A DNA stretch of 64,000 bases from positions 992,001-1,056,000 of the forward strand of contig KV748205.1 in the NCBI GenBank assembly GCA_001692895.1. Direction: 5' to 3'. This DNA comes from Cenococcum geophilum 1.58. Its lineage: Eukaryota > Ascomycota > Dothideomycetes > Gloniales > Gloniaceae. This document shows, piece by piece, positions 1 through 11,309 of the stretch (positions within the stretch are counted from its first letter, which is position 1; every line of letters starts with the position of its first letter). The notes under the pieces were generated by a model. It did no database searches, was not told the origin of the DNA, and saw nothing but the letters and a program-made list of their open reading frames with translations. The position numbers and the translations under genes were made by a program.

Positions 1-3000
1 AACGAGAGTAGGTAATATAGCCGCTAAGTAATAGGAGGGCCGTAATACTAAAAGAAGCTCTATAAAGAACAATCTTACTATATAAGCGGTAGTAGTAGTA
101 AAGGTAGCGATAGAGAAACGTTTTACTAGTACCTATAGGGCCCTAAAGAAAGAAGTAGGCGGTTTACGGATCTATATCTATAGCAGCAATAACAGTATTA
201 AAGCACGCTACTTAATCCGCATTTAGCTGTTAATGTAGGTTAGTAAACTAATGTCCTTCCTCTATATAGTTATATTGCTATAGCTTAGCTACAAAAAGCG
301 GGTTACTTCCCTCTATAATAACACCCTATTAGTACTAGAACTAGGGCAGGCTATAGTCTATAAGCGTTTTTTAGTAATCCGTAAGTATCTAATAAATAAG
401 GTATAGGCCGTAATTAAGATAGGCGTTATTGTCCTCGCTAACTATAGAAGGAGTATTAGGTTAGCGGGCTAGAAAGTAAGGTATATTATTATAGATAGAC
501 TGTTTAAAGCGGTTCTATAAAGCAACTAGCTCCGTAATAGGGCTGTAAATTAAAGCGGTTATAAATAAGGAGCGTAGCTAGGCGCTAATAGCAAAAACGG
601 CGGCCTCTATTAAGCAATTAATCCACTTATAATTATCCTTTAGTAGCCCTAGGGCTACGTAGGCGGCCTAAAAGGTTAAATAGGCTATACTAGTAATAGT
701 ACAAAGGTCTTTAAAGGAGGTAGGGCCGGGAACGGATATTAGTAGCAGCCGTAAGTAGAACCTCTTACCTATAATAGGGCTGCAGTAATACATACGGCCT
801 ATTATAGTGCCTCGCTAGCGAGGATGCTACTCCCGCCACTTTATATAAAAGATATACCGCTTAGGGAAGTCTTAATATAGCTAGTTACGGTCATTGTTAT
901 ACTCTACGTTATACTTAAAGAAGGCTATTAGCGTAGAGTAGGAGAGCTTAAGGTGCTATTAAATCTCCTTAGTAGACTAGTCTAGCTAAAAGTATATAGG
1001 CTGTTTACTTAGAAGGTGTACCGCAAGCTAGATTATAGGGGAGAACTCCTTATAAATAGGAAACTTAAATAGCCGCCAGATGGCCTTAGAGGGGCCAATA
1101 TAATAGCCCTGTAAATACTAGCTTACCTTATTACCGTCCGTAAGTTATAAAGTAGTATAGTCGTTCCCCTTATATATATACTTATAGATATACTTAACGG
1201 ACTTTACGGAGGCGTAGACCTTAACATTTATATATATATAATACTTTATAGTTAGATACGGAGAGTATAGAATAATCTAGCGGTTATCTATTTTAAATAT
1301 AGCCCCCCCTAGTAAGCGGACAGACTATAACCGCAAATTATTACAACGGCGGTATTTTAGATAGCTGTCCTTATATATAACAGTAATAGGGTTAAAAGGC
1401 TTAGAGTACCGCTTTAAGTAGGTTAGCGAAAGGCCTAGCCCTAGGGCAACTATATAGGGAGCTTACAGATTTTAGGAGCCATAAGGGCTGTAAACTATTA
1501 TAGACTTTACAATCTTAGTAAGATAACTAGTAGGATTGCTCTCTAGCTATAGAAGCTTAGCGGATATAAAATGGTTAATAACGGCTAGGTCTAATAACCT
1601 ATTATAGTTATACGGATATAAAAAGAGCAGTAGGTATAGATAGAGTAGGCCCCGTTTTTAGTACTTAATAGTTTAAATAGAGCTATAGTACTAGCCGAAG
1701 ATCTGCTTCCGTTTTAGGTTATAAAAGAGGTAGGTAAGCTTTATACGGAAGACGCGTATAACTAAATTAGGCCTATCTATAGCAGTTTAGCTAGGTAGTA
1801 GCTTATAGGTAATCTTATTCTACTTAGGGTTAGCAGTAAACGTAATAAATATACTTAAACGGCCGTATTCATGGATAATAGCTATTAAATTTTAATAGTA
1901 CTAGCCGATAAAGCGATTTCCGCTAAGGAAACTAGATAGAAGGACTATACGGCGGCTTAATAATATAGGGTCTAGATTATAGCGGGTAAGAGTATCTGTA
2001 ATATTATTATACAGCTCTATAGAGGGTTATTTAGTTAGAGCAGATTTAGGTAAGCTTATTCTAATTATATAGCGCCTATATATTTACAATATACTACTAA
2101 AATAGCCGGTAGTAGGTAAAAGGGATTAACCTAGAGTTAATATGAACGTGCAGGTAGAACCGAAAGTATACCTACTAGATTAAACGGTTTTACTAGCGGG
2201 CTTAATTAGAGTCGCGTAGCTAGAGACTTTAGTATTAGCTAGTATTACCGTAAGGGAAGAGCAGTATATAGTGGAGCGGCATATATATAGCATGCGTTAA
2301 GTTAATACGGCAGTACCGCGGCTGCTTATTAGGTGTATAACGCTCCGTAAGCACAATATTGCAGAAGCTAGTATTACCGTACTTATTTAGTATAATAACG
2401 GCTACCTTATTGCTCGTTAGGAGGTTCTTATAGCGCCAATTAGCACTAGCCTTTAAGATAAGCCGTATTTATAGGTTTAAGATAATTTGTAACGGAGTTA
2501 TTATAGGCTAAGCCTAAAGCCGTTCCTTTACGGTTTAATAAAGGGTAATAAAAGGATTCCGTTTCTTAGATAGTATATTAGTAAGGCACTATAGAATAGT
2601 TATATCTAGTTAGGTATTAGGACGGGTCTATAACTAGATATTTATAGTATAACTAGGGTTATAAAAGTATAACTAGGTATACCGCAGAGTAATATTAGTA
2701 GGAGGCTCTAGCGGGATCTATAGATAGTAAAGCTTACCATATATCTAGAAGCAATTTAGGCCACTTTAGGCTATACTATAGTTAGTAACAGTATAGTTTA
2801 CGGACGTAAAAGCCAATTCTATATTATATAAGCAGAGCTAGTTCTTAAACTGCCTAGTAGAAGTACTACGGGACTATAAAAGGTCGCGTAGATATTTTAG
2901 CGGAGGCTAGAATAGAGGGAGGTTTATATCGCTATACTTATAGTAGGCTTTAAACCGTAGATTGCTGGTAGGTAATATACTAATACGTTTATTAATCCAA

Positions 3001-3250
3001 TATAGGGCGGTATAAAAGTTATAGGTAATATCTATAGGACTAAGATCTAGCTACTCTGTAATATAGCGGACTATAGTAATAGGATTACAATCTAGCTGCT
3101 CCGTAATAGGGCGAACGGTAGTAGGTTACGGCTAGATTAATATAGGCGGTCGCGGCTAAATCGGTACGGGCGGTATAAGGGGAGAAGTAGCGGTAGAAGT
3201 AGTAGTAGCTGTAATTTAGTTTATAGGCCGCGGAAGGTCCAATAAAGGTC
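1..3250 (-). mobile_element. Helitron copy 1, Rep/helicase, RIP-degraded and cut by window edge
   Basis: A Helitron transposase (rolling-circle Rep plus Pif1-type helicase) reads on the minus strand. The N-terminal Helitron region lies near 2250-2950. The Rep core near 1500-2000 contains FITFTANPK, followed by RGLLYLYLLLF, where Helitrons normally carry a His-x-His metal site; both His appear as Tyr, as expected from C-to-T change. The helicase begins in about the first 1500 bases and runs off the left edge. Stops are TAG or TAA at Gln/Trp positions. Bases 1-1740 match 12490-14236 (copy 2) in the same orientation, differing mainly by transitions. Catalytically dead. The 5' terminus, expected near 3.25 kb, was not located exactly. 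Confidence 0.8.
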
Positions 3251-6200
3251 GTCGTTAGAACTATTCCTTTTTTTTCTCCTATATAAAGTTAGAAAGGCAG
3301 TAAGTAAAAAGAGTAAATAAAGTATTAACCCTATAAGATTTATAGGTCTTATACAGAGCTATATAATAGTTTATTAAACAGGCAATAAGCTAAAGGGGCG
3401 CAGGTGCCTTTCTAGCGTTTCCTACCTTTAACACTAGGGGGCTAGGCTAGCTATCCCAAGCCTTAACGGGCCAGAAGCGACGCCGCGCGATATTACCAGA
3501 CTATATAGGGATATAAGGGTCACAGGGGACATAAGGGAGAGGACGCCCTATAGGAAGACCCTTATAGACAGCTACAGCAAGCTTAAGACCAGGATAATTA
3601 AGAATTAGACTTAACGCGGCAAATATAACATTCGTAGCCGACTCTTAAAGGGCATATAGCTAACTAGTAAAAATAGGGGAGGAACCGAAGACAATAACAG
3701 ATTTAGATATAGAAGCGCTAATAGGAACACAAGATATGGGAATAGAAAGCTCTATATAAAATAAGTAGTAACCAGAGTGTAGATATAAGAGATAGAAGTT
3801 CTAAATATTTTAGAGAAAGTGGAAATAGAAGAAGTAAGAAATAATAAAGAGGCGAAGGACCCTCGCCGGGGGTCCGCTACCTATCTATTATATAGTATAA
3901 CTATAGTAATATAAACCACCATCTTATAAGGCCCTTACTAGATAGTCTAGACCCAGAGAAATACTATATCCTTGCTATATAAGAGCCGTACTACAATACC
4001 TACATACAATTAATATACTGCCCCTAAGGATTCCAGCTCCTATACAAACCGAAAGCAGCCATACGCGTATACTTTATAATCAGCAAGACTATTAGCCTGT
4101 CCTTATAGTTATAGTAGGTAGTTAATCCAGATATTATAGTTATAATAATCTAGATATATAGGGGACTGGTATAAATTATTAATATATATAACCCTAGGGT
4201 TAAAGGGGTCCTATAAACGGAGAATATTATATTAGTAATAAGCCTACTTAAAACCGAAGGTATAGAGTTTATCCTATTAGGAGATATAAACCTCTACTAC
4301 CCGCAGTAGGGGGGTATCTACGTCGCTGCTAAACGATAGGTAGAGTGCCTACTAAAAGCTATAAACACTTGGGGCCTTAAGCTAGCCACCCTCCCTAGAG
4401 CAATTATATGGTAACGAGAATCTGCCAGAAGTATAATTAACCTTATATTTATAGACGAAGGCCTATACTAGAGACTCGAAAGGTATAACCCTAAAGAAGA
4501 ATAGGCACTTACCTTAAACTATATCCCTATCTAGATATAGCTAAATTTGGACATTAAGGCGTAACTAAATAGTAAAAGATACGCAATAAGGATGCTTAGG
4601 GCAGATAGTTTCCTTAATATAGTTAAATAATAACTCTAAAACCTAGAAGAAATCCACCTAATACTAAACGAGCGAGGCTTATTAGCCACCCCTAGGGAAA
4701 TTAACCAAAGACTAGAAAGGATTTAGGCAGCGATTAAAAATAGGCTAAAAGAGTACTGCCCAGTCTTAAGACCAGGCCCCTATACGCGACATATATGGTC
4801 CGTATAATACGCGGTTCTTATAGCTAGCTAATAATAAGTAAGAAGGAAATATATAAGTAGCCATAACCCTAAAGATAAGAGACGATATAAAGATATAAGA
4901 AACCAGTTAAAGAATACCCTAAAAAAAGAAGTAAGGAATAACTAAAGACGGGTTATAAATGAGCACACTTTTAACCTAAGCCTCCCCTATAATAAAGGCC
5001 TATAGGCTATAGCAAAATAGGCAAAGAAAAAGATAGGGCGACTAGCAGAAGATTTATACCTACTACCCCTATAAAAAGCAGGGGAATTATAGGCCATTAA
5101 TAACAATAATAAGAAGGTAAAGATCCTTATAAAAAGGTTCTTCCTTTAACCGGCTCTAGTAGACCTTAGTAATATTACAGGCGAAACACTGGTAACTTGC
5201 CTGCGGGTTAACAGCGACATAATAATAGAGGAAATGGCTAGAACCATTAGCCACCCTTTAAATAATATAGTACTAGGACTAGATGGGATTCTAAATAAGG
5301 CCTTAAAGACCTATAGACTACTTATAGCGCCCTAGCTTGCAGATATAGCTAGAGCATACTTTACTATAGGCTACTACCCACGACTTAGAAGATCCATAAT
5401 AACGGTTATCCTATGAAAAAAAGGTAAAGCAGATTACTTAATCCTAGGAAGCTATAGTTAAACCCCCTTAATACGATATGGGGTATATAACGATATCCTA
5501 TACATTACGATCTACACCCCTTAATCAAGCCTTTTTTGGTGTAATATTACGATAATCTGACTTTTGACGATATCGTTAAGGTAGCTTTACCAAAATCGTT
5601 GTAACCAGATAAGATTTTGTATGGGGAGAGCCCTATTTAGCCCATATAGTAAGTGTCTTATACCCTTTTAAGGTAGTTAGCCTCCCTTTTTCTACTTATT
5701 AACGCATTACGTGACTACTTAGTATAACAATACCATTGATATTACGATATGCTCGGCTGCAAAAACGGTATCGTATTAAAGAGGTTTTACTGTACCGCCC
5801 TATTGCCCTAGAAAACACCCTTAGTAAGATCTTAGAAAAAGTAATAGCGGACTATATAGTAGATACGGCTAAGGAATACGCCCTACTATTATAGAGCTAA
5901 ATAGGGGCAAGAAAGAACTGCTTAACACTATTAGCACTTACACTACTCGCTACCACCATCAAATCTATATAGGCGATGCGAAGGGACTTTGTAGTATTAA
6001 TGCTTAGCCTAGATATTAGTGGCGCCTATAATAACATACCCTATAAGCGTCTCCTATATATCCTTAGGGCAAAAGGCTTCCTAGAATAGATTATATAATT
6101 TATTTAAGGGTTTATAGGTTAAAAAGAAATATTATTAGTCTTTAGCGGATACCAAAGCCCCCTATTATAGTTATAACAGAAATACTATAAGGATTACCCC

Positions 6201-8084
6201 TCTTGCCTATACTCTTCCTATTCTTTATAAGTAACCTACTTAACTCCTTTAAGAAAGGGGCGACCTAGGGGATAGGCTTTATTAATAATATAAACCTAAT
6301 TATATACGGGCTAACAGCCGTAGAGAATTGCAGAATACTAAAGAAAGCTTATAATACCTATATAAAATAGGCAAGACAATATAAAGTCTAATTCTTACTA
6401 GAGAAATACCAGCTAATCTATTTTATAAGAAAACGTAACTAATTTGCAGATCTCTAGTATATAATTTATATTTAAGGCTTTAGGGGTTAACTAGTTTAAG
6501 GCCTAAGGGTATTAGAAGTATAGGTAGACAGTAAGCTCTAGTAGAGCGTATACACGGCATAAGCGGCCCATAAGGGCTAAGTATAGTATATCGCATTATC
6601 TAGGATCGTTAATTCTATATAGGGTCTATACTTTTAAAGGTTACGCCTACTATACACAGCAGTTATCTAGCTAACTATAACGTATAGGTCCAGTATTTAG
6701 GCCATTAAAGAATCTAAGAAAGGCCCCCCTAAGTCACTCCTTAAACTACTCTAAAAGGTCTAAATAGCCTGCCTCTAAAGTATAATAGGCGGATATAAGT
6801 AAACGGCTACAGTACTGCTTAAGAAGGAAGCCAATATTCCCCCCCTATAACTATATATTAAAGCCGCTATAATATAAAGGGCGTAAAATAAACATAACTC
6901 TAATATTATAAAGTATATTAAGACACGCCTAAATAAACTATAAAGGGACCCTAGGGCGCCCTATAGGAGAACAAACTAATAACCCTAAAGTAGGGAAGAC
7001 ATATTAGAGAAATAGGTAAAGAAAGTAGAAGAAGAATAGTACTGCTTTGGGGCCCAGGCCTATATAAAGGAGGAAGAGAGACGCGTAAGAGGCCAGTAAA
7101 GATAATAGCAAGAAAAAGAAAGGAGCTAAAGTAGAGTATAAAAGAATGCTAGAAAACTATCTACCGTAATATAATACTGGTTAGACCAACGCTAAAGAGG
7201 TGTATAGGAGTTAAAGGTATAAAGGCTAACTAAGGTAAGAGGAACCTAAGCCGTAGCATGGTTAACGCTATAGGGGGTAAATACTTTAGGGCTCCAAGAA
7301 GGCCTAATAAAGGCAGAAAATATAATAGCAATACTTTTAAGAACAGAAATAATAGGACTAAAAGACTGGCTCTACTAGGTGGGTGTTCTAGTAGGTAGCC
7401 TAAGATGTAAATATAGCTAGCTAAAACAGACACTAAAACACGTAATACTGTTATGCCCCTTATACACTAACTAAGAAGTAATGCTCTTAGTAGCTGGCAT
7501 AGAGAACTATAATATACTACTCTTAATATAAAAAGGCCTTAAGGCGGTTACCTAGTGGCTTATTAGCTAAAATATACTAAACCAGTTTTAGGTTATAAAG
7601 GAAATAGTAATAAAGGGCGGAGGGGCGAGTAATAGGCGCCCCTTAATAACTCTACGGTAGTAAAGTAAAGTTTACAATACTAGCGCGTCCGTAGGCTTAT
7701 TACGGCAGTAGTGGTTCCTAAAAAGGTTAAAAAGTAAGGTAGTAGGAGCACTATTGGTAACTTATAGGCGCCTTATAGGCGCTTTATAGGCGAGTCCTAA
7801 AAGGCAGGGAGATAGATTACGGGGTTTTCTTAAATAGAGTTTTCTCCCTATATATATATAAGGAGTAGTCCGCGTAGGCCTAATAGGGATCTAAATCGGA
7901 CGTTAAGCAATAAATTATTATTATAATAGTTTGTTATAAAGTTAGTAGAAAAGTAATACTGCTTATAGGTAGAACAAAGTATATAATTAGAAGGCATTTA
8001 GGTAGTAGATAGGGAGTAGCAACTAAGGTAAAAGGTAGAGAGTAGTAAGGGGTAGGAAAAAGGTTATAAGGTAAGGAATTTAAT
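3251..8084 (+). mobile_element. LINE-1: Tad-like non-LTR retrotransposon, RIP-degraded
   Basis: Plus-strand non-LTR retrotransposon in domain order endonuclease, reverse transcriptase, C-terminal region. The endonuclease-like part (about 3900-4560) has IINLIFIDEGL and LNYIPI, which correspond to the STIDLTF and SDHIPI motifs of this family. The reverse transcriptase runs about 5200-6400, with DIIIEEMARTISHPLNNI before the MITE and LSLDISGAYNNIPYKRLL after it. The 3' part near 7440-7640 resembles the end of LINE ORF2. Possible ORF1 lies at 3480-3880. Stops are TAG/TAA. From 7640 to 8084 I see only a noncoding tail, including a TATAGGCG(C) triplicate near 7766-7797. Boundaries are approximate. 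Confidence 0.75.
5455..5792. mobile_element. 338-bp MITE (TA target) inside the LINE-1 reverse transcriptase
   Basis: The two ends are inverted repeats of about 24 bp sharing AAACC..C.TTAATACGATA; one end begins TAGT and the other CAGT. TA lies on both sides (5453-5454 and 5793-5794). Removing the element and one TA joins the host codons into Gly-Ser-Tyr-Arg-Pro-Ile, the conserved SYRPI motif of LINE reverse transcriptases, which supports the exact boundaries. No coding capacity. The TA target and CAGT-like ends suggest the Tc1/mariner superfamily. The body is less depleted of CpA than its host. Confidence 0.85.
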
Positions 8085-8340
8085 AGGGTAGCACGTAAGG
8101 TAGCACGTCCCCTAATTAGGTGATCCGGACCAATTTTTAGCTAATTAAAACCTTAGGTTAAACCTAAATCTAGTATACTAAAGACGAGAATTCCGTTAAA
8201 TTTTCCAAGGAAAATTTCCAAATTACTGACTTATAGCCAGCAATTTGGTTTCTTAGGTAAATTTAACGGAATTCTCGCGCCTACGGCGGGCTTTCGTTCT
8301 TCTAAACTTAGTCTGCCCTACTACTACCCTAATACAAATT
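8085..8340 (-). repeat. Helitron-associated subterminal repeat, copy a, with 93-bp hairpin
   Basis: This block matches 10995-11240, which lies directly downstream (minus strand) of the Helitron helicase of copy 2, so it probably marks a Helitron 3' end. At 8185-8277 two 19-bp arms, beginning CGAGAATTCCG and ending CGGAATTCTCG, are perfect inverted repeats around an inner CCAAATT/AATTTGG hairpin. No reading frame was seen. The exact Helitron terminus was not resolved. Confidence 0.6.
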
Positions 8341-8830
8341 TACTAATTTACTAATTTACTCTTTTTATTACTACTCCCTTTTTAACTACTAAAATGACTT
8401 CTTTTTTATTACTATTAATCTATCTTTCCTAATTTATAGCTACCTTTATTATTATTTATATACTATTATTTTACTATTACTTTATATACTAATTTCCTAC
8501 TACTACTTTAGTTACTTAATTATTATTCTTACTTTTATTACTATTTATTATTACTACTCTTTCTACCTTTATTATTATTATTATTTATTTTATCTTTTAT
8601 ATTAATTATTATCCTAATTTACTAATTTTAATAATATATTATAACTGTTCTTATTTTTATCTTTATATTTATTTCTACTTTTAATACTATTACTATTACT
8701 ATTTTTATTCTTCTTTATATACTATATTAATTCTTTTTTAATTTACTAACTTTACTACTTTTACTATAGCTATAACTTTTATTTTTACTTTTATTTTTAC
8801 TACCTTTATTAATTTTAGGTAACTACTTTT
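8325..8830. repeat. G-poor (TTA/CTA)-like low-complexity tract
   Basis: About 500 bases in which the plus strand is almost free of G (several 60-base lines hold none or one) and is built from TTA, CTA and TTT triplets. It looks like a decayed CTA-type simple repeat related to the array at 9041-9172. The following 8830-9040 is plain A+T-rich sequence with no gene that I can see. Confidence 0.7.
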
Positions 8831-9040
8831 ATTATTATAAAAAATACTTTATATTATATAATATATTTTAAAATATAAATAAAATTTCTTTTTTAAAAAG
8901 GTTATATAAGATATATATAAATATACTAAGGACCCTATTATAAAGACTATTATAAAAGCTATTAATAGTTTTATATATCTCTATATAAAGTAGAAATATA
9001 AATAAGATATAATAAATATAATAGAGTATTAAAGCTTTAA

Positions 9041-9172
9041 CTGCCCTTTACTGCCTATTACTGCCCTACTACTACCCTACTACTACCCTACTACTACCCT
9101 ACTACTACCCTACTACTACCCTACTACTACTACTACCCCTACTACCCCTACCGCCCTACTACTTCTCTATCT
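9041..9172. repeat. (CCCTACTACTA)n microsatellite
   Basis: Tandem 10-11 base units of CCCTACTACTA with shorter CTA runs. The same repeat recurs at 11218-11301, next to the second hairpin copy, so it appears to be part of the Helitron-associated sequence rather than an independent array. Confidence 0.85.
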
Positions 9173-9179
9173 AAGCTGC

Positions 9180-9700
9180 TAGCGACTATCCTAGCTACTA
9201 TTATCCTAGTAGTTAATATCCTGCTACTACTACTACTACTCCTCCTCCTCCTCCTCCCGCTGCTGCCGCCGCTCTTACTCTTAATACTACTACTTCTACC
9301 TCTATACCTACTAGTGCTCGTATACCCGCTGCTAACGAAGCTACTAGCATTGTACCTATCGTTACTTACGCTATTTATACTGCTCCTCTTATTATAGCTA
9401 CTCCTATAGCTTAATCTCCTAAAGGTAATTATCTATAGTTAATAGCCGCCATTTAAGGAGCGGTTTCTAGCCCTTAAATATCTATGCGGTAGTATAAACC
9501 TCCTCTTTACCAGCCTACTATACCTATTGCTATAGATATATCTATACTAACTCTTATAATAGAGGCTGGCGCTAATTTTATAGGCTATATAATCGCGTCT
9601 ACTTGGACCTTTTATATAGAGCTTTCTTATTTATAAGGCAGATCTCGCAAGTTTTAAACCGGCTGAATTAGAAAGGCTAGCGTAGCTAGTTATAACTAGA
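9180..9700 (+). pseudogene. Decayed plus-strand reading frame, unidentified
   Basis: One plus frame reads as a Thr/Pro/Ala-rich stretch (TTTTPTAAAAPTPNTTTST, about 9220-9290). It continues into a less repetitive part (IPAANEATSIVPIVTYAIYT; ASTWTFYIELSYL) with TAG/TAA stops only. This is the pattern of a RIP-mutated gene and could be host sequence captured by the Helitron. I do not recognise the family. Confidence 0.35.
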
Positions 9701-9710
9701 GTAGTAGTGT

Positions 9711-9949
9711 GGAGATTGCTACGGAGGCTGCTGCGGAGACTACTATGGAGGTTGCTATAGAGACTGCTACGGAGGCTGTTGCGGAGACTGCTGCGGAGGC
9801 TACTGCGGAGACTACTATAGAGGCTGCTGCGGAGACTGCTACGAAGGCTATTACGGAGACTGCTGTGGAGGCTATTGCGGAGATTACTGTAAAGGCTATT
9901 ACGGAGGCTATTGCAGAGGCTATTGCGGAGGCTATTACAGAGGCTATTA
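9711..9949. repeat. 12-bp minisatellite (GAGRCTRYTRCG)
   Basis: About 20 units of a 12-base repeat of the form GAGACTGCTGCG/GAGGCTATTACG. It leaves both strands open: the plus strand reads as Glu-Ala/Thr repeats (MEIATEAAAETTMEVAIE) and the minus strand as Leu-Arg-Ser-Ser/Asn repeats. Open frames through a 12-base array are expected by construction, so neither is called a gene. Confidence 0.85.
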
Positions 9950-10119
9950 GGCCTACTTCTTCTCCTTCCTCTCCTTTTGCCTATACTAGCAGTAAATATA
10001 TATAGTAAGGTAGAGACCGTTAGAATTAAAGGGGTATTTAGAAATAGACCTAGCGTAATAATAATAGGCATAAAATAAGTGGTTAAGGGGGAGATCTATA
10101 GAGTAGTGGTAGTAATAAG

Positions 10120-10200
10120 GGTTATATACGCGGTAGTTGTATACGCTGTGGTTATATACGCGGTAGTTATATACGCGTGGTTATATACATATAGTATATA
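10120..10200. repeat. Short tandem repeat, GTTATATACGCGGTA units
   Basis: Four to five imperfect units of about 20 bases (GGTTATATACGCGGTAGTT) in a row, followed by a TATATA run. No coding signal. Confidence 0.75.
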
Positions 10201-10245
10201 TATATAATAGTTTCTAGACAGAGCTCTATATACGGCTCCCCCTAA

Positions 10246-10662
10246 GCCATTAGAGAGCTATTTATACGGACGATTATACGGGCAATAGTAGAGCCGTTTA
10301 TAGAGTTATTCGTAGAGCTATTTATAGGGCTGTTTATATAGCTGTTTATAGAGCCGTTATAGAGCCGTTATAAAGCCGTCGTAGAGCCGTTGTAGAGCCA
10401 TTATAGAGCCGTTAGTAGAGCAGCTATAGAGCCGTTTATAGGGTCGTTTATAGAGCCGTTATAGGGTTGCTTATAGGGCCGTTTGTAAAGACGATGCAAA
10501 GCCGTTATAGGGTCGCTTGTAGAGCTATTTATAGAGACGGTGCAGAGCCGTTATAGAGCCGTTTATAGAGTTATTACAGAGCTAATTGTAGAGCTATTAT
10601 AGAGCCATTTGTAGAGCCGTTATAAAGCTGTTTATAAAACCGTTATAGAGCCGTTCGTAGAG
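10246..10662. repeat. Minisatellite of TAGAGCCGTT(TA) units
   Basis: About 400 bases of degenerate 12-18 base units built on TAGAGCCGTTTA, with variants TAGAGCTATTTA and TAGGGTCGTTTA. From 10680 to 10990 a looser AGAGCTTT-type pattern continues and then becomes plain A+T-rich sequence without a gene that I can see. Confidence 0.85.
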
Positions 10663-10994
10663 ACGGTTATAAGACTTCCTAATATATTAGTGCTGCATAT
10701 TAGTAGAGCTTTAGAGCTCTAAATAGGCTTTGCGTAGAACTTTATATAAAGCTTTTACGGAGTATCGTATAGAGTTTTTATAGAGCTTTATGTAGAGCTT
10801 TTGCAGAGCTCCGTGCACCCTAGAGCTCCAAACCTTTATATTAGTATAATATTACTTAACCTTAGTATATTTAAATAAAAGTAGTATTATTTTAAAGTGC
10901 TTTATAAGCTCTATAAATCTATTATAATAGAAACTTTATATAGGTAATACTAGGGGGTGCATCATAAGTGTAAGTATTAAGGTCGCTTGGTCGC

Positions 10995-11301
10995 GAATTA
11001 ATAGGGTAGCACGTCCCTTATTAGGTAACCAGTTTTTTTCTAAACTAATTAGAAACTTAGGTTAGAAAGTAATTCAGTATATATAAGACGAGAAATCCAT
11101 TAAATTTTCTAAGGAAAATTTCTAAATTACTAACTTATAGCCAGTAACTTGGTTCCTTAAAGAAATTTAACGGATTTCTTACACCTACGGCGGGCTTTTA
11201 TCCTTCTAAACTTAGTCTGCCCTACTGCTACCCTACTACTACTCTACTACTACCCTACTACTACCCTACTGCCCTACTACTGCCCTACTACCACTACTAC
11301 A
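10995..11301 (-). repeat. Helitron-associated subterminal repeat, copy b, with hairpin and microsatellite
   Basis: Second copy of the 8085-8340 block. The hairpin lies at 11089-11181; its arms are partly mismatched by C/T and G/A changes. The CCCTACTACTA-type array follows at 11218-11301. It sits just downstream of the minus-strand helicase that ends near 11320, which makes a Helitron 3' terminal region the best reading. Confidence 0.6.
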
Positions 11302-11309
11302 GCTATACT

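Noticed and set aside
7230..7433. 67-codon Leu-rich minus frame
   Set aside because: Antisense to LINE-1 ORF2; composition follows from A/G-rich plus-strand sequence.
9041..9172. CCCTACTACTA array as a possible internal telomere tract
   Set aside because: The unit is not the fungal CCCTAA repeat, and the same array accompanies the Helitron-associated repeat twice.
9709..10005. 98-codon plus frame of Glu-Ala-Thr repeats
   Set aside because: Same array; no independent coding evidence.
9631..10071. 146-codon minus frame rich in Leu-Arg-Ser-Ser-Asn-Ser
   Set aside because: Produced by the 12-base minisatellite, which keeps frames open on both strands.
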